A DNA stretch of 64,000 nucleotides from an uncultured Reyranella sp. (GCF_945957355.1 NZ_CAMFKM010000012.1:62001-126000), one strand, 5' to 3'. Positions 35,577 through 44,799 are shown, numbered from the stretch's first letter. Numbers and translations: made by a program. The notes: a model not told the origin generated them from the letters alone.

Positions 35577-36020
35577 ATGGCGTTCGATCTCGCCGACCGC
35601 GGCATCTACGGCTTCTCGACCACCGAAAACCTGCGCTTCGCGGACGTCGACGCCAACGGGCACATCAACAACGGAGCCTTTCTCGAACTGCTGGAGAATG
35701 TGCGCGTCGCGTACCTTCGTCAGATCGTTCGCACGGGGCTACCGCGCTTCCGGATGGTCGTCGGCCGCATCGAGGCCGACTTCAAGCGACAGATGTTCTA
35801 TCCCGGCACAGCCGTGGCCTGCTGCCGCCTGATCGAGGCGCACGAGCGCAAGTGCATCGTCGGCCAGGGACTGTTCGACGGTGAGGGAAACTGCACCGCC
35901 GTGCAGAAGGTGATCATGGTCTCGCTGAACGAGAAGACGCACCGCGCCACGCCGTTCGATCCCGTGGTGCGCACCATGCTCGACCGGCTCGTCGCCTCCC
36001 GGGATGGGCTCAATTCATGA
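35577..36020 (+). CDS. 4-hydroxybenzoyl-CoA-thioesterase-type acyl-CoA thioesterase
   Basis: 147 residues. The motif FADVDANGHINNGAFLELLE is the catalytic signature (Asp, His, Asn) of the 4HBT/FcbC-like hot-dog thioesterases, which release acids from aryl- or acyl-CoA. ATG 35577 lies five bases after the previous stop. Its end overlaps the next start as ATGA. Confidence 0.87.
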   Translation: MAFDLADRGIYGFSTTENLRFADVDANGHINNGAFLELLENVRVAYLRQIVRTGLPRFRMVVGRIEADFKRQMFYPGTAVACCRLIEAHERKCIVGQGLFDGEGNCTAVQKVIMVSLNEKTHRATPFDPVVRTMLDRLVASRDGLNS

Positions 36021-36481
36021 CGGCTTCGACTCCGGAAGGTTTCCGCAAGCTCAATGTCACCGACGACTTCGTCGGGCTCGTGGGACCTCTCTGGTTCAAG
36101 GCGGAAGAGGACGGTCTCAGGATCGGCCTGCCGCTGGAGAAGCGGCACGGCAACCCGATGGGCTGGGCTCACGGCGGCCTGCTCGTCACAGTCGCCGACA
36201 TGGTGATGGGCGTGGGCTCGGGTTTCTCGACCGGCTTGTTCTGGCCGCATCCGACGATCTCGCTGACCAGTGAGTTCGTGCGCGGTGCCAGGTTGGGGCA
36301 GTGGCTGGAAGGCAAGGCGCGCATCGCACGGCGCACCCTCAATTTCTGCTTCGCAAGCTGCGACCTCGTCTGCGGCGAGGAGATCGTGCTGGTCGCCTCG
36401 GGCGTCTTCAAGGTGCCCGATCCGGAGAAGATACCGGAGGCCGCACGCGCCGCTGCGCTGTCGCCGCCATGGAAGGCCTGA
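36017..36481 (+). CDS. PaaI-type thioesterase
   Basis: 154 residues with the hot-dog motif NPMGWAHGGLLVTVADMVMG and the later RTLNFCFASCDLV, as in PaaI/acyl-CoA thioesterase family members that hydrolyse stray phenylacetyl- or other acyl-CoA. It is the last gene of the MaoC-VOC-4HBT-PaaI operon and is followed by a long palindrome before a convergent membrane protein gene. Confidence 0.87.
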   Translation: MTASTPEGFRKLNVTDDFVGLVGPLWFKAEEDGLRIGLPLEKRHGNPMGWAHGGLLVTVADMVMGVGSGFSTGLFWPHPTISLTSEFVRGARLGQWLEGKARIARRTLNFCFASCDLVCGEEIVLVASGVFKVPDPEKIPEAARAAALSPPWKA

Positions 36482-36488
36482 GCCTCCT

Positions 36489-36574
36489 GTCATCCTGACT
36501 GAAGCGAAGGATATCGCGCCAGCCAGGGTGTACTTCGGTCGTTCCGTCAGATCCTTCGCTTCGCTCTGGACGAC
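36489..36574. repeat. Second long REP-like palindrome between convergent genes
   Basis: The left arm GTCATCCTGACTGAAGCGAA, followed by GGAT, and the right arm ATCCTTCGCTTCGCTCTGGA, followed by CGAC, are inverted copies around a 35-40-base loop. It is related to the repeat at 294-412 and, like it, lies exactly between converging genes, where it may end transcription both ways. Confidence 0.75.
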
Positions 36575-36575
36575 A

Positions 36576-38159
36576 TTATTTCTTCAGCTTCTTCCGGCGG
36601 TAGATCCGGTAGCGGTCGAAATCCATCAGGTGTTCGTAGTTCTCGAAGGCGTCGGCGAAAATCCGATTCTGCATGAAGTATTCGAGATAATCGAACTCCC
36701 TGCCCTGGCAGCGCGGCACGCCGGCGATCCGGTCGACGATCAACAGGTCGGGATGTTCGCGGGCGAAGTCCTCGCTCACCGTGTCGAACACGAACTTTTC
36801 GGAGTCGCCCATCGTGTCGGGCGGATTGTAGAGGGCCGGGAAGTCATCGCAGGTCGCATAAACTCCCTGCAGCACCCACATGGTGAGGAACCGCGTGGTC
36901 ATGCGGCCACCGATGTAGTTGATCATCGGCCAGAACGGGTAGATGCCCGGTGACAGGACGAGGACGGTCCGGTGCGGTGCGTTCTGCTCGATGATGTGCT
37001 GCAGCCGGCCGCCGATGGATGCCTCGAACTGGCGCTGCTTGTAGAAGGGCGGCGTGTAGAGCGCGGCCTGGAAGTAGAGCAACACCATGAAGGTGGCGCA
37101 GATCACCGCCACCGGAAGGCGGTGGGCGCTGCGACTGATCGGCAAGTAGCGGTCGACGGTCTGGGAGACGGTGAGGGCGGCGAGCAGGATTGCGGCGGAA
37201 AGTGCGGGCAGCACGTGATAGGGCCAGCCCTTGGCCTGGCCGATGGCCGAGAGGGCCGCTCCTACGCCGAATACTACGAGGACGCGCGCCGCGATGGTCT
37301 TGGTAAATACGATAGCCAGCAGGCCGAAGATCGCCAGCGCGAGCAGGGTGGGCCCCAGCACGTTGCTGGTCAGCACCTCGCGCCAGCCCGACTCGCCGAT
37401 CGGCGCATAGGCCTCGACCGCGAGCGGCAGGACGAAGTGTCCGAACTCGGGGAACACCAGGTACATGATCGCCAGGTGGGCTACCGCCATGAGGCCGATC
37501 GCCCAGGGGATCGGGTCGGTGAAGGTCGGTCGCACGCCGCGCCGGAACAGCAGGTAGAGCTCGACCGCGGCCGGGATGGCGAGATAGTGCGGCTTCATCG
37601 CCAGAGCGATGCCCGCCACCAGGCCCACGGCGATGGAGGCGAAGCGCGACGGGGTCACCCCCTCGGCGCGCGCCATCGAGGCGATTAGGTAGGGCGCGCT
37701 GGCCACGAACATGATGTGCTCGCGCTGGCCGAAATGCTCGTTGGGCAGCACGGAGAACAGGAAGAGCAGAACCGGCGGCAGCAGCGCTTCAGTGAGCGCA
37801 TGGTCGGCCGATGGAACGAGATGGATGAGCCGCCGACAGGCCCAGAACGAGGCGAAAATGCCCGCGACGACCCAGGCCGTGAACCAGAATGCCACCGTGC
37901 CGGGCAGGATCTTCGCCGTCAGCACTGGCAGCCCATGTACGACGAAGGTCAGCGGCAGGTTCTCGTCCAGCACCTCGACATAGAGCTTCTCGCCGCCGAT
38001 CCAGCGCGTCGACACGTCGAGGATGGCCGCGACATCGTGGTTGATGGGTGGGAAGAAATAACCGGCCAGCCAGAGAATGGGCAGCGCGAACAGCGGGACC
38101 AGCAGGAGCTGCTCGACACGTGGCGGGATCGTCGGAGGTTTGGTCTGAACGGTTGGCAA
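36576..38159 (-). CDS. Polytopic membrane protein, GT-C-fold glycosyltransferase-like
   Basis: 527 residues with about 10-11 hydrophobic helices. The first periplasmic loop holds NHDVAAILDVSTRWI and GEKLYVEVLDENLP, an acidic pattern like that of GT-C glycosyltransferases (ArnT/PMT/GT39), which take sugars from polyprenyl phosphate. The C-terminal 120 residues are a soluble, Asp/Tyr-rich domain ending in lysines. It lies opposite a methyltransferase/ArnC-like/ArnE-like set and may use the sugar they supply. Assignment is by topology and loop motif only. Confidence 0.65.
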   Translation of the reverse strand: MPTVQTKPPTIPPRVEQLLLVPLFALPILWLAGYFFPPINHDVAAILDVSTRWIGGEKLYVEVLDENLPLTFVVHGLPVLTAKILPGTVAFWFTAWVVAGIFASFWACRRLIHLVPSADHALTEALLPPVLLFLFSVLPNEHFGQREHIMFVASAPYLIASMARAEGVTPSRFASIAVGLVAGIALAMKPHYLAIPAAVELYLLFRRGVRPTFTDPIPWAIGLMAVAHLAIMYLVFPEFGHFVLPLAVEAYAPIGESGWREVLTSNVLGPTLLALAIFGLLAIVFTKTIAARVLVVFGVGAALSAIGQAKGWPYHVLPALSAAILLAALTVSQTVDRYLPISRSAHRLPVAVICATFMVLLYFQAALYTPPFYKQRQFEASIGGRLQHIIEQNAPHRTVLVLSPGIYPFWPMINYIGGRMTTRFLTMWVLQGVYATCDDFPALYNPPDTMGDSEKFVFDTVSEDFAREHPDLLIVDRIAGVPRCQGREFDYLEYFMQNRIFADAFENYEHLMDFDRYRIYRRKKLKK

Positions 38160-38221
38160 GGCGGGGCGAAGATATCATAAGCGGACGGGAAGGGGAGACT
38201 CCCCGGGAGAGAGGCCGCTTC

Positions 38222-38962
38222 GTGGAACGGGCCGAATACGAACATATGCATGCGGTCGAAGACCGCATGTGGTGGTATCGCGGCCTGCGGAAGCTGGTCG
38301 CCGACCAGCTCGCCCGGGCGCTGTCGCGATCGCGAGCCGGCGGACCGGTCCTCGATGCAGGATGCGGCACCGGCGGCATGCTGCGGGTTCTTGGCCCGGC
38401 CGTCGCCGGCCGACCGACTATTGGCCTCGAATACGACCCCAAGGCTGCGGGCATGGCGAAAGCCAAGGCCGGCCGCCCGATCCTGTCTGGGTCGGTCAAT
38501 GAATTGCCGCTTGGCGATGGAACCCTCGGTGCCTACGTTTCGCTCGACGTTCTCTGCCACGCCAGCGTGGAGCCCGTGCGTGCCTTGGAAGAGGCGCATC
38601 GTTGCCTTGGGCCAGGCGCGATCGCGATTTTCAATCTGCCGGCCTATTCCTGGATGCTGTCGGCGCACGACAGGCGCGTCCATAATGCCCGCCGCTTCAC
38701 CCGCGGCGAGGCCCGCGCACTGATCGCCGCGCCCGGCTTCCGTATCCTTAGGGCGAGCTATTGGAACACGCTCCTGTTTCCCCTGATGCTCATCCACCGG
38801 CTGGTCGAGCGCGGGGACGCCGAGAGTGATGTGCGCGATTATCCACGCTGGCTCGATGCCATCTTCTCCACTGCGCTCGCCATCGAGCGCGCCGCCATCG
38901 GTGCCGGGCTCAGCCTCCCGTTCGGCGGTTCCCTCATGATCGTGGCGGTGCGTGATGCTTGA
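38222..38962 (+). CDS. SAM-dependent methyltransferase (class I)
   Basis: 246 residues from GTG 38222, chosen because the conserved start EHMHAVEDRMWWYRGLRKL follows it and the earlier frame is antisense to the membrane protein gene. The SAM-binding motif VLDAGCGTGGMLRVL is clear, followed by VNELPLGDGTLGAYVSLDVL. HMHAVEDRMWWYRG is a feature of methyltransferases found in polysaccharide and glycolipid clusters. Its last bases overlap the start of the glycosyltransferase. Confidence 0.82.
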   Translation: MERAEYEHMHAVEDRMWWYRGLRKLVADQLARALSRSRAGGPVLDAGCGTGGMLRVLGPAVAGRPTIGLEYDPKAAGMAKAKAGRPILSGSVNELPLGDGTLGAYVSLDVLCHASVEPVRALEEAHRCLGPGAIAIFNLPAYSWMLSAHDRRVHNARRFTRGEARALIAAPGFRILRASYWNTLLFPLMLIHRLVERGDAESDVRDYPRWLDAIFSTALAIERAAIGAGLSLPFGGSLMIVAVRDA

Positions 38963-40007
38963 GAATTCAGCCGAGGGGCCGGCCCTCTCCGTCGTCGTGC
39001 CCGTATATAACGGCGCAGCCACCGTCGGCGAACTGGTGAAGGCCCTGCGCGCCCTGGATATCCAGGGGGGGCTGGAGATCGTCCTGGTGGTCGATGGCAG
39101 TCCCGACAACAGTCTCGACGTCTGCAAGCAGCTCGCGGCCGAGCCTGGGGCGCCGGTGACCGTTCTGAGCCTCAGCCGCAATTTCGGCGAGCACAATGCG
39201 GTCATGGCGGGCTTTGCAAGGGCGCGCGGCGCCTACACGATCACCATGGACGACGACCTGCAGAACCCGCCGGAGGAAGTCCGCCGTCTGTTCGAGCATG
39301 CGCGCGACGGCATGTACGATGCGGTCTACACCTACTACGAGGAGAAGAAGCACGCCGCCTGGCGCAATCTCGGCAGCCGCTTCACCAACTGGTGCGCCGA
39401 CAAGCTGATCGACAAGCCGCCCGGCCTCTACCTCTCGAGCTTTCGCTGCGTTTCGCGCTTCCTGCGCGAGCGGGTCGTGTCGAGTTACGAGGGGCCGGCG
39501 CCCTATGTCGATGGCCTGATCTTCCAGATCACCCAGAACGTGAGCCGCCTGCAGGTCAATCACCTGCCACGCGCCGAAGGGCGATCGAATTACACGTTGC
39601 GCCGCTTGTTGCGACTGTGGTTGGCGATGTTCCTGAACTTCTCGGTGATGCCGCTCCGTATTGCGACGATCCTCGGCCTGGTCTTCGGTGCGCTGGGGGC
39701 GGTGGCCGCGGGCATCACGATCGTCGAGGCGATCATCTCCGACCGGGCGCCGCAGGGCTGGGCCTCGCTGATGGTCGCGGTGCTGGTGCTGGCGGGCGTG
39801 CAGCTGCTCGTGATCGGCATGATCGGAGAGTATCTCGGCAGCATGTTCCTGGCCGTGAACCGCAAGCCGCAATACCTCGTGCGGGAAGTGTTCCGCCGCG
39901 ATCCTGAAGCCGGGGGGCTCGACATCGAGCGGCCGAAGGTCGATACGCGGGCGGCCGGCCAGCCGCATCGCGAACCATCGCGCGAGCCGGATCGCAGGGA
40001 GAGCTGA
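38955..40007 (+). CDS. Family 2 glycosyltransferase, ArnC/DPM1-like polyprenyl-phosphate type
   Basis: 350 residues; GTG 38952 and ATG 38955 are both possible starts. VVPVYNGAATV, VVDGSPDNS and the TMDDDLQNPPEE metal motif are typical of undecaprenyl-phosphate glycosyltransferases such as ArnC/GtrB. Two C-terminal helices (about 225-290) anchor it in the inner membrane. It should load a sugar onto undecaprenyl phosphate. A soluble Arg-rich tail follows. Located between a methyltransferase and an ArnE-like flippase gene. Confidence 0.88.
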   Translation: MLENSAEGPALSVVVPVYNGAATVGELVKALRALDIQGGLEIVLVVDGSPDNSLDVCKQLAAEPGAPVTVLSLSRNFGEHNAVMAGFARARGAYTITMDDDLQNPPEEVRRLFEHARDGMYDAVYTYYEEKKHAAWRNLGSRFTNWCADKLIDKPPGLYLSSFRCVSRFLRERVVSSYEGPAPYVDGLIFQITQNVSRLQVNHLPRAEGRSNYTLRRLLRLWLAMFLNFSVMPLRIATILGLVFGALGAVAAGITIVEAIISDRAPQGWASLMVAVLVLAGVQLLVIGMIGEYLGSMFLAVNRKPQYLVREVFRRDPEAGGLDIERPKVDTRAAGQPHREPSREPDRRES

Positions 40008-40010
40008 AGG

Positions 40011-40343
40011 ATGATGATCTACTACGTGGCGCTGGGGATCGGGATCCTGACCGGCATCGGCGGCCAGATGTTGCTCAAGGCGGGGGCCGATGCCCCGGAC
40101 TTCGTGAGCCAGCTCTTTCGACCCTCGACCATCGCCGGACTGGCGCTCTACGGGTCGGCCGCCTTCCTCTACATAGTCGCACTGCGGAAGATTCCGGTCT
40201 CGGTGGCCTTTCCCAGCGTGTCGCTCTCCTATGCGATCGTTGCAGTGCTCGGGCACTTCCTTTTCGGCGAGCCGTTCGGCATCAAGCAGATCGGCGGCAT
40301 CGCGCTGATCGTGGGCGGCGTCGTTCTCATCAACCAGGCCTGA
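40011..40343 (+). CDS. EmrE-like/ArnE-type small membrane flippase subunit
   Basis: 110 residues and four helices of the DMT superfamily. It has GGQMLLKAGA early in the first helix but lacks the membrane glutamate of true SMR drug pumps, as do ArnE/ArnF, which flip undecaprenyl-phosphate-aminoarabinose. It lies three bases after an ArnC-like gene, supporting a lipid-sugar flippase role. No second subunit gene is adjacent. Confidence 0.8.
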   Translation: MMIYYVALGIGILTGIGGQMLLKAGADAPDFVSQLFRPSTIAGLALYGSAAFLYIVALRKIPVSVAFPSVSLSYAIVAVLGHFLFGEPFGIKQIGGIALIVGGVVLINQA

Positions 40344-40356
40344 GAGGGACGTCCCC

Positions 40357-41220
40357 GTGAATTACGAGCAGATCAACTACGAAGCCAAGGACGGCATCCT
40401 CACCATCACCCTCAACCGTCCCGACAAACTCAACGCCTTTACCGGCAAGATGCTGTCGGAATTGCTCGACGCGATGGACCGTGCCGACCGCGACGACGAT
40501 GTGCGCGCCATAGTGTTCACCGGGGCTGGCCGCGGCTTCTGCGCGGGGGCCGACCTGTCGGGAGGCGCCAATACCTTCAACGCCGAGAATCGCGGGCCGA
40601 TCGATCCCGGCCTCGACGGCCATCGCGACGGCGGCGGCCTCTTTACCCTGCGTCTCTACGAATCGCTGAAGCCCACTATCGCCGCGTGCAACGGCCCGGC
40701 GGTCGGCGTCGGCATTACCATGCAGCTCGCCATGGACATTCGCCTCGCATCCGAAGCGGCGCGCTACGGTTTCGTTTTCACCCGCCGCGCCATCGTGATG
40801 GAGGCCTGCTCGAGCTGGTTCCTGCCCCGCCTCGTCGGGCCGCAGCAGGCACTGGAATGGGTGATGACCGGCCGCGTCTTCTCCGCCGAGGAGGCGCTGA
40901 ACGGCCGCCTCGTACGCTCGATCCACAAGCCCGACGATCTCCTGCCGGCCGCCTACGCGCTGGCCCGCGAGATCGCCGACAACACTGCGCCGGTTGCGGT
41001 CGCGCTGAACCGCCAGATGATCTGGAAGATGCTTGGCGCCGACCATCCAATGGAAGCCCACAAGGTCGATTCCAAGGGCATCTACTCGCGCGGCAAGTCG
41101 GACGACGTGAAGGAAGGTGTGACCGCCTTCCTTGAAAAACGCCCGGCGCGCTTCCCCATGAAGGTGAGCGACGGCATGCCGTCCTACTTCCCGTGGTGGA
41201 CGGAGCGGACGTTCAAGTAG
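40357..41220 (+). CDS. Enoyl-CoA hydratase/isomerase family protein
   Basis: 287 residues from GTG 40357. Crotonase-fold motifs: TLNRPDKLNAFTGKM, the oxyanion loop GAGRGFCAGADLSGG and NGPAVGVGITMQLAMDIRLAS. A helix VMEACSSWFLPRLVG takes the place where hydratases carry a catalytic glutamate, so the exact reaction (hydration, isomerisation or other) is uncertain. It is separated from the following ABC importer by 87 bases. Confidence 0.88.
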   Translation: MNYEQINYEAKDGILTITLNRPDKLNAFTGKMLSELLDAMDRADRDDDVRAIVFTGAGRGFCAGADLSGGANTFNAENRGPIDPGLDGHRDGGGLFTLRLYESLKPTIAACNGPAVGVGITMQLAMDIRLASEAARYGFVFTRRAIVMEACSSWFLPRLVGPQQALEWVMTGRVFSAEEALNGRLVRSIHKPDDLLPAAYALAREIADNTAPVAVALNRQMIWKMLGADHPMEAHKVDSKGIYSRGKSDDVKEGVTAFLEKRPARFPMKVSDGMPSYFPWWTERTFK

Positions 41221-41307
41221 TCGGGCTTTCTCCGCGACTGGCGGCGGTTGCCGCGACGGTTGGCTTGCGGCAAGCTGCAGCAAAACAAACCTGTCGTGGA
41301 GGAAACG

Positions 41308-42342
41308 ATGACCAAGCTGCAGATGCGGCGCCGGACCTTGCTGGCGGCCGCCCCGATCGTACTGGCTGCACCCCATGTCGCCCGGGCGCAGGCCAAGCCC
41401 GAGAAGAGCAAGGTCGTCCTGGCCGTCGGCGGCAAGTCCGCCCTCTATTACCTTTCGCTTACCATCGCCGAGCGCAAGGGCTTCTTCAAGGAAGCCGGCC
41501 TCGACGTCGAGATCAATGATTTCCAGGGCGGCGCCAAGTCGCTACAGGCCCTGATGGGCGGCAGTGCCGACGTCGTCGCCGGCGCCTACGAGCATACGAT
41601 CCGCATGCAGCAGCGCGGCCAGCCCATCGTCGGCTTCGCCCTGATTGGTCGCGGCATGCAGCTCGCGATCGGTCTGCGCACCGATGTCGCCGCCAAGGTC
41701 AAGGGCCCCGCCGATATTAAGGGCATGAAGTTCGGCGTCACGGCGCCTGGCTCCCAGACGCACATGCTCGTCAACAACTGGGCCGCCAAGGGTGGGCTGA
41801 AGCCGACGGATATCGTCGCAATCGGAGTCGGCGCCGGCGCGTCTGTGGTCGCGGCTATCGAGAAGGGCGAGGTCGATGGCGTGTCCCAAGCGGATCCCGC
41901 GCTGACGATCCTGCAGGAGAAGGGCGCGATCAAGATCATGGTCGACACCCGCACGATGAAGGGGAATCAGGAACTGTTCGGCGGCTCGATGCCGGCGGCC
42001 TGCCTCTATGCCCAGCCCGACCTTCTGAAGAAGACGCCGGGAACGGCGCAGGCGCTGGCGACGGGTATCGTCCGGGCGGATCAGTGGCTGCAGACGGCCA
42101 GCCCGGCCGACGTGGCGGCTGCGGTGCCGGAAGCCTTCCTGCTGGGCGACCGCGCGATCTACGAGAAGGCCTTCGCCAACGTGCGCGACACCATCTCGCC
42201 GGACGGCGTCATGCCTTCGGACGGCCCGGCCAACTGCCTCAAGTTCCTGGCCGAGGGTGATCCCAAGATCGAGCCAGCCAAGATCAAGCTCGCCGACACG
42301 TGGACCAACGAGTTCGCCCAGCGGGCCGGCAAGCGCAGCTAA
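41308..42342 (+). CDS. ABC substrate-binding protein, SsuA/NMT1-like
   Basis: 344 residues from ATG 41308. A twin-arginine-like signal MRRRTLLAAAP is followed by cleavage near HVARAQA. GKSALYYLSLTIAERKGFF, GADVVAGAYEHTI-like text and LIEKGEVDG-type segments fit the NMT1/SsuA-like family for sulfonates, nitrate or pyrimidine precursors. It feeds the ATPase and permease that follow. The substrate is uncertain; absence of an ssuD monooxygenase nearby argues against a simple sulfonate operon. Confidence 0.87.
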   Translation: MTKLQMRRRTLLAAAPIVLAAPHVARAQAKPEKSKVVLAVGGKSALYYLSLTIAERKGFFKEAGLDVEINDFQGGAKSLQALMGGSADVVAGAYEHTIRMQQRGQPIVGFALIGRGMQLAIGLRTDVAAKVKGPADIKGMKFGVTAPGSQTHMLVNNWAAKGGLKPTDIVAIGVGAGASVVAAIEKGEVDGVSQADPALTILQEKGAIKIMVDTRTMKGNQELFGGSMPAACLYAQPDLLKKTPGTAQALATGIVRADQWLQTASPADVAAAVPEAFLLGDRAIYEKAFANVRDTISPDGVMPSDGPANCLKFLAEGDPKIEPAKIKLADTWTNEFAQRAGKRS

Positions 42343-42348
42343 CCCGGC

Positions 42349-43176
42349 GTGAATACCAACGGTGTGCCGGCGCTGCGGCTGGCAAACGTCACTTGTCGCT
42401 TCGCGGACCGTGACCGAAAGGGCGAGGCCTATACTGCGGTCGCCGACGCGACGCTGACGATCGAAGTGGGGGAGTTCGTGTCCGTCGTCGGCCCGACCGG
42501 CTGCGGTAAGTCGACCCTGCTGAACGTTGCGGCCGGACTGCTCGATCCCTCAGCCGGTTCGGTCGAGGTCTTCGGCCAGCCGCTGCGGGCGGCCGACGGC
42601 GTGAATCGCCGGGCCGGTTACATGTTCCAGGCGGACGCCCTGATGCCGTGGCGGACCGGGATCGACAATGTCGTGGCGGGTCTGGAGTTCCGAGGGGTGC
42701 CCCGCGCCGAGGCCAGGGCTCAGGGCGAGGAGTGGTTGCGCCGGGTCGGTCTTGCGGGCTTCGGCGACCGCTATCCGCACCAGATGTCGGGCGGCATGCG
42801 CAAGCGGCTGGCCCTTGCCCAGACCTTGATCCTCAGTCCCGATATCCTGCTCATGGACGAGCCGTTCTCCGCGCTCGATGTCCAGACACGCCAGCTCATG
42901 GAGAATGAACTGCTCGATCTCTGGGCGCAGGACCGGAAGTCGGTGCTGTTTATCACTCACGACCTCGAGGAGGCGATCGCGTTGTCCGATCGGGTGGTCG
43001 TGCTCTCGGCCGGCCCGGCGACACGGCCGATCGGCGACTTCAAGGTCGATCTGCCGCGTCCGCGCGACGTGCAGGAGATCCGCATGACGCCGGCGTTCCT
43101 CGCCCTCCATCGCGAGATCTGGGGCGCCATGAAGCAGGAAGTCCTGAAGGCCTATCAACGCCAGAAGGTGGGCTGA
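42349..43176 (+). CDS. ABC transporter ATPase, SsuB/TauB-like
   Basis: 275 residues from GTG 42349. Walker A GPTGCGKST, Q-loop FQADALMPW, signature MSGGMRKRLALAQ, Walker B ILLMDEPFSALD and FITHDLEEA are all intact. The FQxDxLMPW Q-loop is typical of nitrate/sulfonate/taurine ATPases. One base separates it from the permease gene. Confidence 0.92.
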   Translation: MNTNGVPALRLANVTCRFADRDRKGEAYTAVADATLTIEVGEFVSVVGPTGCGKSTLLNVAAGLLDPSAGSVEVFGQPLRAADGVNRRAGYMFQADALMPWRTGIDNVVAGLEFRGVPRAEARAQGEEWLRRVGLAGFGDRYPHQMSGGMRKRLALAQTLILSPDILLMDEPFSALDVQTRQLMENELLDLWAQDRKSVLFITHDLEEAIALSDRVVVLSAGPATRPIGDFKVDLPRPRDVQEIRMTPAFLALHREIWGAMKQEVLKAYQRQKVG

Positions 43177-43177
43177 G

Positions 43178-43975
43178 ATGCAGCTGCGCGCCCTGCAACT
43201 GCTCGTGCTCGCGGTCCTGATCGCCATCTGGTACGCGATGACGGCACCCGGCCTGATCCCGCCCTTCTATTTCGAGCAGGACAACCGTGCCGCCTTCTTC
43301 TTCGGCGAGCCGCAGAAGGTGTTCGGTGTTGTCGTCGACTGGTTTGCGACCGGCGAGATTTTCCCCCATCTCGGTGTCACGCTGCTGGAGACCGCGCTGG
43401 GCTTCTTCATCGGTGCGTCCTTCGGGCTCGGTGTCGGCCTGTGGCTGGCGCTGTCTCCTACCGCGTCGGCGGTGCTGGACCCCTACATCAAGGGCTTCAA
43501 TTCGATGCCGAGGGTCGTGCTGGCGCCGATCTTCGCCGTGTGGTTCGGGCTCGGCATCTGGTCGAAGGTGGCGCTGGGTGTCACGCTCGTCTTCTTCGTG
43601 GTGTTCTTCAACGTCTACCAGGGCGTGCGCGAGGTCAGTCCCAACCTGATTGCCAACGCACGCATGCTGGGCGCCTCGCAGCGGCAGCTCCTGCGCTCGA
43701 TCTACCTGCCGAGCGCGATGAGCTGGGTGTTCGCCAGCCTGCACAATGCCGTGGGCCTCGCTTTCGTGGGCGCCGTGGTCGGCGAGTATCTCGGCTCGTC
43801 GATGGGCGTCGGCTACCTGATCCTCCAGGCCGAGGGCACGTTCGACATCAACACCGTGTTCGCCGGCATCCTGGTCCTGACCGCCTTCGCCCTCGTGCTC
43901 GACGGTCTGGTCGGCACCGTCGAGCGGCGGCTGATGACGTGGCAGCCAAAGGCGGGCCAGACGGAGAAGGTTTAG
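43178..43975 (+). CDS. ABC transporter permease, SsuC/TauC-like
   Basis: 265 residues, about six helices. GFFIGASFGLGVGLW and the coupling loop VSPNLIANARMLGASQRQLL identify a BPD_transp_1 permease of the SsuC/TauC type. A long periplasmic loop near the start (PPFYFEQDNRAAFFFGEP) is a little larger than in most relatives. It completes the three-gene importer with 41308-43176. Confidence 0.9.
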   Translation: MQLRALQLLVLAVLIAIWYAMTAPGLIPPFYFEQDNRAAFFFGEPQKVFGVVVDWFATGEIFPHLGVTLLETALGFFIGASFGLGVGLWLALSPTASAVLDPYIKGFNSMPRVVLAPIFAVWFGLGIWSKVALGVTLVFFVVFFNVYQGVREVSPNLIANARMLGASQRQLLRSIYLPSAMSWVFASLHNAVGLAFVGAVVGEYLGSSMGVGYLILQAEGTFDINTVFAGILVLTAFALVLDGLVGTVERRLMTWQPKAGQTEKV

Positions 43976-43977
43976 AC

Positions 43978-44799
43978 CTACTTACCGGTGAATCGCGCGG
44001 CGCGCTTCTCGAGATAGTGGGCGACGCCTTCCTTGAAGTCGGCGGTCTGAAAGGACAGTTCCATCTCGTGATTTGCCTGCACCGTGGCCTCGGTCAGGGT
44101 CTGGAACTCTGCCTCCCAGAGCTGGCGCTTCATGACGGCGACCGAGCGCGGCGAAACGGTGTTGGCGAGCAGGGTGGCATAGGCGCGCGCCTCGGCCAGC
44201 AGCTTGTCGTCGGGGATGACCCGGTTCACGAGGCCCATCGCCAGCGCCTCGGGTGCGCGGAACTTGCGGGCGGAGCAGAGCAGGTCGAGTGCCGTCGGCA
44301 GGCCGACCAGCCGCGGCAGCAGCCAGCTGATCCCGTGTTCGGCGATCAGGCCGCGCTGGGCGAAGGCGGTGGTGAAGACGGCGGATTCACCCGCGAAGCG
44401 CAGGTCGGCGTAGAGCGGGATCACCATGCCGAGGCCGGCCGCCGGGCCATTGATCGCCGCGATGATGAACTTCGGGATCGCCGGGAAATAGGAATAGTTC
44501 ATTTTGAACTCGGGCAGGGTGCTGCCACCGGGAAGCCCTTCCTGGGCTTTGCTCGTCCGGTCGGCGGAGGCTCCCGAACCGATCGCCTGGAGCCCGCCCA
44601 TGTCGGCGCCAGCGCAGAAACCGCGCCCGGCGCCTGTCAGGATGATCGCCCGAACCTCGGCATCGGCGCCGGCCCTGTGCATGGCGTCCTTGAGGTCGAA
44701 GTGCATCTGCCGCGTCCAGGCATTGAGCTTCTCGGGACGGTTGAGCGTGATGGTGCAGATGCGATCCGCGACGTCATAGAGGACGGTCTCGTACGCCAT
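43978..44799 (-). CDS. Enoyl-CoA hydratase/isomerase family protein
   Basis: 273 residues from ATG 44799; the frame is open further upstream but overlaps the MaoC gene antisense. TLNRPEKLNAWTRQM, GAGRGFCAGADMGG and NGPAAGLGMVIPLYADLRF give the crotonase fold; LIAEHGISWLLPRLVG follows and supplies a glutamate-like position. It may work with the neighbouring MaoC-like hydratase in acyl-CoA breakdown. It converges on the ABC permease, whose stop is two bases away. Confidence 0.9.
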   Translation of the reverse strand: MAYETVLYDVADRICTITLNRPEKLNAWTRQMHFDLKDAMHRAGADAEVRAIILTGAGRGFCAGADMGGLQAIGSGASADRTSKAQEGLPGGSTLPEFKMNYSYFPAIPKFIIAAINGPAAGLGMVIPLYADLRFAGESAVFTTAFAQRGLIAEHGISWLLPRLVGLPTALDLLCSARKFRAPEALAMGLVNRVIPDDKLLAEARAYATLLANTVSPRSVAVMKRQLWEAEFQTLTEATVQANHEMELSFQTADFKEGVAHYLEKRAARFTGK

